Shown here piece by piece: positions 1 through 6,569 of a stretch of DNA of 14,657 nt. Origin of the DNA: Candidatus Heimdallarchaeota archaeon (GTDB lineage: Archaea; Asgardarchaeota; Heimdallarchaeia; Heimdallarchaeales; Heimdallarchaeaceae); contig JAEOTK010000141.1 in NCBI GenBank assembly GCA_016839875.1, positions 1-14,657 on the forward strand, in the 5' to 3' direction. Within the stretch, counting starts at the first letter, position 1; every line of letters starts with the position of its first letter. Below the pieces are notes generated by a model that did no database searches, had not been told where the DNA came from, and saw only the letters and a program-made list of their open reading frames with translations. The translations under genes were made by a program, and so were the position numbers.

Positions 1-131
1 CTGTGAGATCATATGAGGATTCCCTTGCTCTATTTACCAAAATGAAATCTAAGGAAGATATTCAGATAGTTACAAAAAAATTGAATGAATTAAAGAAGAA
101 AGTTGCAGAATATGACCCATTTGCTACTTGA
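1..131 (+). CDS. C-terminal end of an unidentified protein (partial)
   Basis: An open frame enters from the left edge and is read in codons starting at base 3. It ends at a TGA at 129-131 and gives about 42 residues. The tail is highly charged and helical, with lysine-rich stretches such as KLNELKKKVAEYDPFAT at the end, which suggests a terminal coiled coil or helical hairpin. The other two forward frames close early, so this one is the likeliest coding frame. Too little is present to name a family. It lies on the same strand as the following tRNA-Arg, about 110 bases upstream. Confidence 0.5.
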   Translation, partial: VRSYEDSLALFTKMKSKEDIQIVTKKLNELKKKVAEYDPFAT

Positions 132-185
132 GTCATCTTCATTCCTATTATATGATAAGCAAGTAAGTGTGTTGTTAAGAGGATT

Positions 186-196
186 ATTTTAAAATA
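186..196 (+). promoter_or_regulatory. Candidate TATA element upstream of tRNA-Arg
   Basis: An AT-only stretch reading ATTTTAAAATA is centred about 53 bases before the tRNA 5' end. It would place the transcription start near 217, giving a precursor with a leader of about 27 nt that RNase P would remove. This is the best archaeal TATA-like element in the gap, but the region is generally AT-rich, so the assignment is weak. Confidence 0.25.
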
Positions 197-243
197 CAAC
201 AGAAAAGCAAAACTCAAAAGATGAATTATAGATTCAAATATAA

Positions 244-320
244 GGTCCCGTAGCTCAGCAGGATAGAGCGTTGGCCTCCTAAGTCAATGGTCGAGGGTTC
301 GAATCCCTTCGGGACCGCCA
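244..320 (+). tRNA. tRNA-Arg (anticodon CCT), CCA encoded
   Basis: A full cloverleaf can be folded by eye. The acceptor stem GGTCCCG pairs perfectly with CGGGACC, and the D stem is GCTC/GAGC. The anticodon stem TTGGC/GTCAA (one G-T pair) encloses the 7-base loop CTCCTAA, giving anticodon CCT, which reads AGG for arginine. The T arm is GAGGG-TTCGAAT-CCCTT, followed by discriminator G and a genomically encoded CCA at 318-320. There is no intron. The tsr3 start codon lies 40 bases downstream on the same strand, so read-through transcription is possible but not shown. Confidence 0.97.
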
Positions 321-359
321 TCTTTCCTAACTTACACTAACAATAGAAACGGGGATTTA

Positions 360-905
360 ATGAATACAACTGAAGCAGAATTTCTGAGAGTATTCATCTG
401 CAATTTACACACTTGTAATCCAAAAATATGTACTGCTAGTCGAATTATTCGATTCAGAAAAGCAAAGGAAATGCCAGTAAACAAAATCCCATCACAGAGT
501 ATAGTATTAACTCCTTTCTCACAAATTGCATTATCACCTTCTGACAGGGTATTAGCATCAAAATATGGTATAGTAGGTGTTGATTGCTCATGGAACAAGA
601 TTGAAGAAGGCAGAAAAGTTCTTAGTAAAGGGAAGGGTAGAGCTCTACCTTTTCTTATTGCAGTAAATCCCACTAACTATGGAAAACCATCTAAATTGAG
701 CACATTAGAAGCAATCGCAGCTGCTCTATACATTTTGGGATACAAAAAACAATACTTTGATATTCTATCTATTGTAAAATGGGGAGACGAGTTTCATAAG
801 ATCAATAAAGATTACTTAATTGCATATTCAAATGCAGAGAACAGCAAGGAAGTAGTGGCTTGCCAGGAGAATTTTATCAAAGAACTATATGGCGATGAGT
901 TTTAA
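360..905 (+). CDS. tsr3: Tsr3-type small-subunit rRNA aminocarboxypropyltransferase (DUF367)
   Basis: This 181-residue protein matches the Tsr3/DUF367 family in length and motifs. In eukaryotes Tsr3 moves the 3-amino-3-carboxypropyl group of S-adenosylmethionine onto a small-subunit rRNA pseudouridine during ribosome maturation; archaeal members are expected to modify the equivalent base. Visible signatures are an N-terminal Cys-containing segment (CNPKICTASRI, about 19-29), PFSQIALSPSDR (52-63), DCSW (75-78), the long conserved block with LPFLIAVNPTNYGKP (96-110) followed by LSTLEA, and WGDEFHKIN (141-149). The start is an ATG preceded by the purine-rich stretch GGGGA. The gene ends with TAA, 49 bases before the chosen bshA start. 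Assignment to the family is firm; the exact target base is inferred. Confidence 0.93.
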   Translation: MNTTEAEFLRVFICNLHTCNPKICTASRIIRFRKAKEMPVNKIPSQSIVLTPFSQIALSPSDRVLASKYGIVGVDCSWNKIEEGRKVLSKGKGRALPFLIAVNPTNYGKPSKLSTLEAIAAALYILGYKKQYFDILSIVKWGDEFHKINKDYLIAYSNAENSKEVVACQENFIKELYGDEF

Positions 906-954
906 TTTATTGTTATCCAGAATTCTTTTTAATGTGTTAGAAAATGAGTGTATA

Positions 955-2076
955 ATGAAAATTGGCATTAACTGTTTTCCAACAGTAGGTGGATCAGGTA
1001 TAGCTGCCACTCAATTAGCATTTGAGTTAGCAAAAAAAGGACATGATATACATTTAATCAGCTATGATACACCTTTTCTATTGCGAAGTATTCGACACCC
1101 AAATATTACGTTAGATCTTGTAGATATCCTATCATATCCATTATTTCGCGACATTGGTGTTCCATATACAATTCTTGCAGCTTCTAAACTAGTTAATCTC
1201 ACAAAAAAATGGGATCTTGACTTACTGCATATTCATTATGCAATTCCAACAGGTGTTTCAGCTTATCTAGCTAAACAAATCTTAGATATACCTGTAGCAA
1301 TAACAGCTCATGGGTCAGATGTACATATCCTGGGGATTGATCCTTCCTACAATCCAATAATATCTCATGTGTTTCAGAATGTTGATGGAATTTCCACAGT
1401 TTCTAAATATATGAAAACAGAGATAGAGAATAAATTTGCACGTAATCAAGATGTTGAAGTAATATACAACCCTATAGATACAGAAAGATATAAGAAAATA
1501 GAGGGGCAAATCTGTGATTTCAGAATGAAGCATGAAACCAATTTTGTTCATGTATCTAATTTTAGACCAGTAAAGGATACGCCATTTATTGTTGAAGCTT
1601 TTGCTGAAGTTGTTAAAGAGATACCAGATATAGGTTTGATATTGGTAGGAGAAGGACCTGAAAGAAAGAAGTGTGAAGATCTAGCAAATAAACTAGGAAT
1701 CGCAAATCATGTTATATTTCAAGGTGTAAGATCCTATATCACACCAATTTATAATTGTGCAACTGCACTCCTTTCAGCAAGCAAGAATGAGAGTTTTGGT
1801 CTAACTTTAGCAGAAGCGATGGCTTGTGAAACTCCTGCAATAGCTCCTAGAATAGGTGGTGTTCCAGAGGTAATAGATCATGAAAAGAATGGATTTATTT
1901 ACGAACTTGGAGATAAAGAGAGTTTAGTAAGTTACATGATTCAATTGCTTGAAGATGGCGATTTAAAAAATAAGATGGGTATTGAAGGAAGGAAAAAAGT
2001 GACAGAAAAATTCGATGGAAGTTTAATCGCAGATCAATATCTAAATTGGTATGAAAAAATATTACAGTCTTCATAG
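955..2076 (+). CDS. bshA: BshA-type N-acetyl-alpha-D-glucosaminyl L-malate synthase
   Basis: This GT4 retaining glycosyltransferase is 373 residues from the chosen start, close to the usual bacterial BshA length of about 375-380. The family joins UDP-GlcNAc and L-malate, the first step of bacillithiol synthesis, in the cytoplasm. The start at 955 gives the typical BshA opening MKIGINCFPTVGGSG; an upstream in-frame ATG at 889 would overlap tsr3 and adds unrelated sequence. Visible features are the N-terminal glycine motif GGSG (12-15), AHGSD (118-122), SNFRPVKD (201-208), GEGPE (232-236), and the GT4 E-x7-E pair (E279, E287), followed by GGVPEV. The gene ends in TAG, overlapping the convergent bshC stop by 6 bases. 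Another GT4 specificity is possible, but convergent bshC next door makes BshA much more likely. Confidence 0.88.
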   Translation: MKIGINCFPTVGGSGIAATQLAFELAKKGHDIHLISYDTPFLLRSIRHPNITLDLVDILSYPLFRDIGVPYTILAASKLVNLTKKWDLDLLHIHYAIPTGVSAYLAKQILDIPVAITAHGSDVHILGIDPSYNPIISHVFQNVDGISTVSKYMKTEIENKFARNQDVEVIYNPIDTERYKKIEGQICDFRMKHETNFVHVSNFRPVKDTPFIVEAFAEVVKEIPDIGLILVGEGPERKKCEDLANKLGIANHVIFQGVRSYITPIYNCATALLSASKNESFGLTLAEAMACETPAIAPRIGGVPEVIDHEKNGFIYELGDKESLVSYMIQLLEDGDLKNKMGIEGRKKVTEKFDGSLIADQYLNWYEKILQSS

Positions 2077-3708
2077 CATGGAATTAATATAACTAATACC
2101 ACCAATTGGAGATTCAGCTGTATAATTTCTTCTATAGGAATCTAAGTAATCACCGAGACCTGTAATTGAAGCCATTACAAACCATACCCAACTTACTTCT
2201 TGCCATTGATGGTTTTTATCATACATACCAAACTGCCAAGATTTGTATTTCTCAATTGGATTTGTTGCTTGTTCATTTCGCAATTTGCTTTCTTTCATTT
2301 TTGATAATATATAAGATGCAATTTGCTTGGAAGAATCTAATAGGTGCCCTTCTTCGTGTTTTCTTCTTGCTTTTGCTAAAGAACCTAATATTTGGAAGAA
2401 GTCGTTTGAAAATAAAGCATATGGTTCCAATGATGAATCCTTTGACAGTTGTTCTATCCAAGGTGTGTTGTAAAGTATTCTGGTGTATTTAACATAAAGT
2501 GGTAACTGTATTCCTATTTTTCTAGCGGAGGGTATCACTTGAGCATTGTAATTTATTTCTCCAGGACCTGATATTCTAATATAGATGGGTAATATTGACT
2601 GCAGTAAAGCTTGATTTGTATCTAAACGAGGAACCAGATTATTTGCATAAGAAGATAAATCTAATTCATCTTTCTTAACAATGAAATTCAAATCAATTTT
2701 CTCAAGCGAACAGGTTCCTGAAAATGAAAGCTCATTATCATTTTCCTTACAAGTCAGTGTAATCCTGTGACCACATTTTGGACATTCGTAGAAGAATGGT
2801 GAATAATCCTTTTCTTTGATTGCTGTTGTTGGTTTTAAACCAAGTTCTTCTATCTTTGCAGTAGCAGTGTTGAATTCGCTAATATACTCCTCTCGTTTTA
2901 GTAGAAAGGATTTGTATCCTTCTTGAGTTAGTTCACGGATTTCTTTGTGTGTAGATGGAAGAAAAACAATTCCCCAATCATTTATCAGATTAGCTTGAAT
3001 CCCCCATATTAGGGTTACCCACTCCCCTATATCAGTAGCTGTTCTATATGTTTCTCTTAGATAAGTTAAAATGTGATCAACTTGCTCCGAGAAAAGCTTT
3101 CTTGAAGGCTTTTCAATTGATGATTTAAATTCACTGAATATATTCTTGATAATTGATAGATTTTCTTCTAACCATTGATAGTTATCTGTCTTTATGTTTT
3201 TCGAAATTATACCTTCATGAACATTCGTTAAGGAAATTGGTTTACTAATAGATGATTGATTATTGGGTAGATGAATTGTTGTAATTTCAGGTTGGATACT
3301 ATCATGTGTATTGACCAAAAAAACAGGAATTAATTTTTGTCCATTTGCTTCAATTTGCGAAATGTTGTATACTGATGCTATCTTATTTGCAATTATCCCA
3401 GAACCTCCAAAAATTGTAGCTTGTTGTCCTGCTATAACAACACCTTTCTCTATTGAATGGATGTTCTGTTCAACCTTTGGAGTTAGGATACCAAGTTTCT
3501 TATGATATTCCAATAGAATATTTTTTAGTTTTTGAATTCTTTCAGGATCATGTTGAATTCGAGATAGTTTTGATGCGTCATCAACTGCTGCTCTGTATGT
3601 TCTAGGTACTTTTCCATAGAAATATTGGACATCAGTAAATTCCTTTTCGTTAAGGATATAAGCGTCATACAAATCGCCAATTGTATCCATAAATGACAAA
3701 AGATTCAT
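2071..3708 (-). CDS. bshC: BshC-type cysteine-adding enzyme (bacillithiol synthesis) with Cys4 insert
   Basis: At 545 residues this matches the usual BshC length (about 540). The family is proposed to add L-cysteine to glucosaminyl-malate, the last step of bacillithiol synthesis. Family signatures are GVVIAGQQATIFGG (89-102), the nucleotide-binding-like GQQ loop, PVFLVNTHDS (128-137, where bacterial enzymes usually have an acidic EDHD-like stretch), SGPGEINYNAQ (380-390), and a long helical C-terminus. A Cys4 set, CPKC at 309-312 plus C320 and C333, looks like a small zinc-binding insert. The start ATG at 3708 lies about 22 bases after a TATA box, so the message is probably leaderless. The tail overlaps the bshA tail convergently. 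The family is reasonably firm; activity is inferred from the bshA neighbour. Confidence 0.87.
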   Translation of the reverse strand: MNLLSFMDTIGDLYDAYILNEKEFTDVQYFYGKVPRTYRAAVDDASKLSRIQHDPERIQKLKNILLEYHKKLGILTPKVEQNIHSIEKGVVIAGQQATIFGGSGIIANKIASVYNISQIEANGQKLIPVFLVNTHDSIQPEITTIHLPNNQSSISKPISLTNVHEGIISKNIKTDNYQWLEENLSIIKNIFSEFKSSIEKPSRKLFSEQVDHILTYLRETYRTATDIGEWVTLIWGIQANLINDWGIVFLPSTHKEIRELTQEGYKSFLLKREEYISEFNTATAKIEELGLKPTTAIKEKDYSPFFYECPKCGHRITLTCKENDNELSFSGTCSLEKIDLNFIVKKDELDLSSYANNLVPRLDTNQALLQSILPIYIRISGPGEINYNAQVIPSARKIGIQLPLYVKYTRILYNTPWIEQLSKDSSLEPYALFSNDFFQILGSLAKARRKHEEGHLLDSSKQIASYILSKMKESKLRNEQATNPIEKYKSWQFGMYDKNHQWQEVSWVWFVMASITGLGDYLDSYRRNYTAESPIGGISYINSML

Positions 3709-3725
3709 GCTTTTAAAAACAATTA

Positions 3726-3735
3726 CTTATATATC
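3726..3735. promoter_or_regulatory. Shared TATA region between bshC and the divergent VOC gene
   Basis: The alternating block CTTATATATC reads as TATATAAG on the minus strand. It is centred about 22 bases before the bshC ATG, the spacing expected for a leaderless or nearly leaderless archaeal transcript. On the plus strand the same near-symmetrical block would start transcription around 3757-3760, just before the VOC gene. The two genes lie only 65 bases apart and diverge, so a common or overlapping promoter is plausible. Confidence 0.6.
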
Positions 3736-3773
3736 GAAAACTAATCCGCTAATTAAACAATGAGCGAAGAAAA

Positions 3774-4133
3774 ATGAAAAATCACAAAATTGTTCATATT
3801 GAAATTCCTTTTACAGATCTTAATCAAGCCAAAGAATTCTACGAGAATGTGTTTGATTGGGAAGTAACAATAACAACAGGCTATGATGATTATGCTTTTT
3901 TCAAAGATGCAGAAGATGGAATTGGTGGTGCTTTTCAGAAATCTGACAAACCTATAGAAGAGGGAACAATTCTTTACATAAGTGTTGACGATATTCCAAA
4001 AATACTAACTGATATTGACGCAGCTGGTGGAAAAAAAATCAAAGATAAAACTAAGATTTCAGATGAACACGGTTATTATGGAATGTTCAAAGATTCATGT
4101 GGTAATCTAATGGGTTTATGGTCTAGAAATTAA
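3774..4133 (+). CDS. VOC superfamily (glyoxalase/dioxygenase-fold) protein
   Basis: This 119-residue single-domain protein has the vicinal-oxygen-chelate pattern: a first strand with VHIEIPFTDL (7-16), the helix AKEFYENVFDWEV, a middle strand ILYISVDDI, and the closing CGNLMGLWSRN. The His in the first strand is present. The acidic ligand usually found at the last strand is replaced by GLW, as in VOC proteins of uncertain, possibly non-catalytic function, so no substrate is proposed. An ATG at 3760 opens a five-codon frame (MSEEK) whose TGA overlaps this start as ATGA; one extra A in the A-run would fuse the two in frame. Divergence from bshC hints at thiol or detoxification chemistry, but this is only context. 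Confidence 0.82.
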   Translation: MKNHKIVHIEIPFTDLNQAKEFYENVFDWEVTITTGYDDYAFFKDAEDGIGGAFQKSDKPIEEGTILYISVDDIPKILTDIDAAGGKKIKDKTKISDEHGYYGMFKDSCGNLMGLWSRN

Positions 4134-4224
4134 AAAAATAAGAGTCAATTTCAAATTTTTAGTGAAATCAAGTTCAAAAATATTAAACTTAGAAGGTTCA
4201 AAGTATAATCTAGAAAGAAAAACC

Positions 4225-4239
4225 ATTTTTTTCATTTTT
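4225..4239 (+). terminator. Candidate oligo-T terminator after the VOC gene
   Basis: Two T runs (seven and five T separated by CA) lie about 95 bases past the VOC stop codon. Archaeal RNA polymerase commonly terminates at such oligo-T tracts. No strong hairpin precedes it. Confidence 0.35.
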
Positions 4240-4346
4240 AGGTGCACAAGTTAATCCGACATAAATGTTTAACTGTCACTTTTGATATAGTAATTGCTTC
4301 ATATTTCAAAGGTTTATTCATTTTTTATGATGGATTCTTACACAAA

Positions 4347-4355
4347 TTTTTTAAA
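4347..4355 (+). promoter_or_regulatory. Candidate TATA box for the small zinc ribbon gene
   Basis: The stretch TTTTTAAAT, centred near 4351, would start transcription around 4377. That gives a leader of about 30 nt which contains the AAAGGTGA ribosome binding site at 4392-4399. Confidence 0.45.
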
Positions 4356-4408
4356 TGAAGAACTAGTAATCATACCGCAAGAAACAATTCTAAAGGTGAA
4401 TATTAGAA

Positions 4409-4576
4409 ATGGCCAAAGAATGCCCCAAATGTCACAGTAAAAGTCTAAAAGAAGTGGAGGATAAGTCAAAACCAATTGCATATTTCGGACATCAACCAAT
4501 TTACAAAAAGAAAATTGTTTGTAAAGACTGTACCTATGAATGGTTCGATGAAGGCGGAGCAGAAGCTGGTTTATAG
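4409..4576 (+). CDS. Small zinc ribbon protein (55 aa)
   Basis: This short gene encodes 55 residues with two CxxC knuckles, C5-C8 (CPKC) and C38-C41 (CKDC). They are separated by about 29 residues, the layout of a rubredoxin-like or transcription-factor-type zinc ribbon. Between them is a lysine-rich strand pair; the tail EWFDEGGAEAGL is acidic. The ATG is preceded by a good Shine-Dalgarno sequence, AAAGGTGA, about nine bases upstream, and the frame ends in TAG. No enzyme domain is present. Such archaeal mini zinc ribbons are often nucleic-acid or protein adaptors, but no specific function can be given. It is followed, after its own intergenic promoter region, by the flippase-like gene. Confidence 0.82.
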   Translation: MAKECPKCHSKSLKEVEDKSKPIAYFGHQPIYKKKIVCKDCTYEWFDEGGAEAGL

Positions 4577-4609
4577 GAACTAGATATATTTCTTCTTTCC
4601 TTTCTCCTC

Positions 4610-4618
4610 TTAAATTTA
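4610..4618 (+). promoter_or_regulatory. Candidate TATA box for the flippase-like gene
   Basis: TTAAATTTA, centred near 4614, predicts a start near 4640 and a leader of about 25 nt. The leader carries GAAGGT at 4651-4656, eight bases before the ATG. A pyrimidine-rich stretch just upstream (4590-4609) may also terminate the zinc ribbon transcript. Confidence 0.4.
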
Positions 4619-4664
4619 GGATGTATTATTAATTCTGTTTCGTACATACTGAAGGTACAATCTG

Positions 4665-5738
4665 ATGAAAATGTCAACTTTTTTTAAAAAATACCTTTTC
4701 CGAATAATTGTAATTCTCATAATGATTGGCACTCTCTTGTATTTCTTTCTACGTTTGTGGAGACAAGGAGAATTAGCCAGTACATTCTTAGCTTATGGGG
4801 ATGCAGTTATTTCTCTATTAATAGTTGCATTAATATTAATGATTTCTAGTCTTTTCATTAAAGCATACCGTTTTTATATCCTATTGAAAGCATCTTCAGA
4901 CCACCTAACGTTTAAAGGCTTCTTGATACCCTTTTTTGTTGGATACGGTTTTAGTACAATAGGACCTCTCAAATCAGGAGAGATTGTGAGTGTTGAAATA
5001 AACAAAAGATCAATCTCAGTACCTCGATCTTCTTCTTTAGCAGCAATTGCGTTCTTTAGAATTTTTGACTTACTGTTTGTTTTAATCTTCTTCATTGCTG
5101 CTTTAGGCATAACTATTCCAAAAATAGATCCAACTAACATTGTCATTTATAGAGTAATTTTCTATGTAAGTCTAGGAGTAACTATTCTCTTATCCATAGT
5201 TTTATTCTTCCCACCTATTGGTTTTTTCTGCTTCAAAATTATCAAAAAGATTGTAGGAAAATTTTCTACAAAAGGAGAAAGCTGGTTAGAAGAAACTATT
5301 CATCCAGCTTTAAAGAACTACTACACTTCTTTGCAATATCTTTACAAACAAAAATTAACAGCAGTTGTTGTAATTGTCACTACTGTTATTAGGTGGATTC
5401 TTGAATTCTATTCTCTGAAAATGACGCTTCTAGCTTTTAGTGAGTCTATCCCCTTTATTGATGCAGCAGGGATTTCTTCAATAACACTATTAGCAGGTAT
5501 TGTAACACCAGCTGGGTTAGGCACAGGAACTATTACCGCACAAGCACTTCTTGAAGGAGTTTCAGCAACTATCACTCCTGCAATTGCAGCAGCAACCGTA
5601 ATCTTCCAAACATTAGTTGGAACTGGGTTGACATTATCTGTAGCAGCTTTATCTTCAATATTTATCAAGGAGAAAAAAACAGATTCTGAACAACTTCCCT
5701 CTGAGAAAGAAGAAACGCCACAAGAAGAAGAAGTATGA
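4665..5738 (+). CDS. UPF0104 / lysylphosphatidylglycerol-synthase-TM-like (flippase-like) membrane protein
   Basis: This 357-residue polytopic membrane protein resembles the UPF0104/YbhN family, related to the membrane half of MprF and proposed to move or present lipids. Hydrophobic segments lie around residues 11-31, 45-66, 85-100, 120-148, 162-185, 235-255, 265-300 and 305-335. The characteristic loop GYGFSTIGPLKSGEI (about 93-107) follows the second or third segment. A basic stretch separates the central segments. The last about 25 residues form a Lys/Glu-rich cytoplasmic tail ending PQEEEV. The ATG has GAAGGT upstream. No soluble aminoacyltransferase domain is attached, so lysyl-phosphatidylglycerol synthesis is not predicted. 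The substrate is unknown. The metallophosphoesterase gene converges on it, leaving only 7 bases between stops. Confidence 0.85.
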   Translation: MKMSTFFKKYLFRIIVILIMIGTLLYFFLRLWRQGELASTFLAYGDAVISLLIVALILMISSLFIKAYRFYILLKASSDHLTFKGFLIPFFVGYGFSTIGPLKSGEIVSVEINKRSISVPRSSSLAAIAFFRIFDLLFVLIFFIAALGITIPKIDPTNIVIYRVIFYVSLGVTILLSIVLFFPPIGFFCFKIIKKIVGKFSTKGESWLEETIHPALKNYYTSLQYLYKQKLTAVVVIVTTVIRWILEFYSLKMTLLAFSESIPFIDAAGISSITLLAGIVTPAGLGTGTITAQALLEGVSATITPAIAAATVIFQTLVGTGLTLSVAALSSIFIKEKKTDSEQLPSEKEETPQEEEV

Positions 5739-5745
5739 ACCAGAT

Positions 5746-6486
5746 TTAGATTCCTCTTTTGAGTCTATTGATTAAAAATGGGTGGAAATTTAACTCTGCC
5801 ATTTTATCACAAGTTGTTTCAACATCATACTCTAATCTTACATGTTCAAATTCAAAATCTCTACTTTTCTCATTAATTTTGAAAATCATAAAGGAAGCTC
5901 TCGGATCATTATCTCTTGGTTGTCCAACAGATCCAGGATTGAGTAAATGTTTGTCTTCATTTACAATGTGAAGAGGTTTATGTGTATGCCCCAAAAACAG
6001 AAAATCTATCTCAGTAAATTCTCTAGTTATCTCAAAAAACATATTATACGACCAAGAAGGAAGATTGGGGGAAACATAATCTCTAAGTGGTTTTCTAGGA
6101 GAACCATGAACAAACATTGCATTGCCATCTGTAATGAAAAGAGGAAAAATAGAGAAAAATGGGTGAGATCCTAAAACCTGAATTTCATGTTCTGATAATT
6201 GTTGTTTTGTCCATGATAAGGAAATTTTTGGAAGAGGATTGAAGTGTATAAAATTGTTTGTAAAAATTGCATAATCATGATTACCTACAACATGTATTTG
6301 TGCTACATCTTCTATGATGTTAAGACATTCTTTTGGATTTGGACCATAACCAATAGTATCTCCCAAATAAATGATAATGTCTGGTGAAGCATCTTTAATA
6401 TAATCGAGCACAGTAGTAAGAGCTTCTAAATTGCTATGGACATCAGAAAAGATAGCTAAAGTGATCATTAATTTCTCACGTTTCAT
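5746..6486 (-). CDS. Calcineurin-like metallophosphoesterase (YfcE/MJ0936-type)
   Basis: This 246-residue protein carries a complete set of metallophosphoesterase metal ligands: FSDVHSN (D15, H17), GDTIGYGPNP (D43), GNHD (N69, H70), HGSP (H127) and GHTHKP (H167, H169), followed by NPGSVGQPRD. This single-domain architecture is that of the YfcE/MJ0936 group of cytosolic phosphodiesterases or phosphatases, whose natural substrates are mostly unknown. Two starts are possible. The longer one (6486, MKREKL) lies about 22 bases after a TATA box and would be leaderless. The shorter one (6468, MITLAIF) is preceded by GTGAG, a plausible ribosome site. The shorter form loses only six non-conserved residues. 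The stop is TAA. It lies downstream of the large secreted-protein gene on the same strand but probably has its own promoter. Confidence 0.9.
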   Translation of the reverse strand: MKREKLMITLAIFSDVHSNLEALTTVLDYIKDASPDIIIYLGDTIGYGPNPKECLNIIEDVAQIHVVGNHDYAIFTNNFIHFNPLPKISLSWTKQQLSEHEIQVLGSHPFFSIFPLFITDGNAMFVHGSPRKPLRDYVSPNLPSWSYNMFFEITREFTEIDFLFLGHTHKPLHIVNEDKHLLNPGSVGQPRDNDPRASFMIFKINEKSRDFEFEHVRLEYDVETTCDKMAELNFHPFLINRLKRGI

Positions 6487-6503
6487 TATACCAATGCAAT
6501 TAA

Positions 6504-6511
6504 CATATATT
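6504..6511 (-). promoter_or_regulatory. Candidate TATA box for the metallophosphoesterase gene
   Basis: On the minus strand this reads AATATATG, centred about 22 bases before the ATG at 6486. The spacing predicts a transcript that begins at or close to that ATG. It lies in the 83-base gap after the upstream gene. Confidence 0.45.
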
Positions 6512-6569
6512 AAGATTTATTCAAAAAAGCAATGGAAAGAAAAAGAAATAAGAAGAAGACCTATTTGGT

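Larger units (their letters stand above)
4134..4408. other. Intergenic region without a convincing gene
   Basis: This 275-base gap is very AT-rich. It holds an oligo-T run after the VOC gene (a possible terminator) and a TATA-like element near its right end, both listed separately. A 37-codon frame from 4327 overlaps the next gene in another phase and lacks a ribosome binding site, so it was not called. No repeat or RNA fold stands out by eye. Confidence 0.6.

Noticed and set aside
332..673. 113-codon minus-strand frame over tRNA-Arg and tsr3
   Set aside because: It is the antisense shadow of tsr3, whose family motifs are clear.
889..954. Upstream ATG extending bshA by 22 residues
   Set aside because: It would overlap the end of tsr3 and adds residues unlike the family, while 955 gives the typical BshA N-terminus.
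2166..2492. 108-codon plus-strand frame inside bshC
   Set aside because: Antisense to bshC; apparent hydrophobicity arises from the complement of Lys- and Glu-rich codons.
4327..4440. 37-codon frame MMDSYTNFLNEELV and onward before the zinc ribbon gene
   Set aside because: It lacks a ribosome site, lies over the TATA and ribosome site of the 55-residue gene, and ends inside that gene in another phase.
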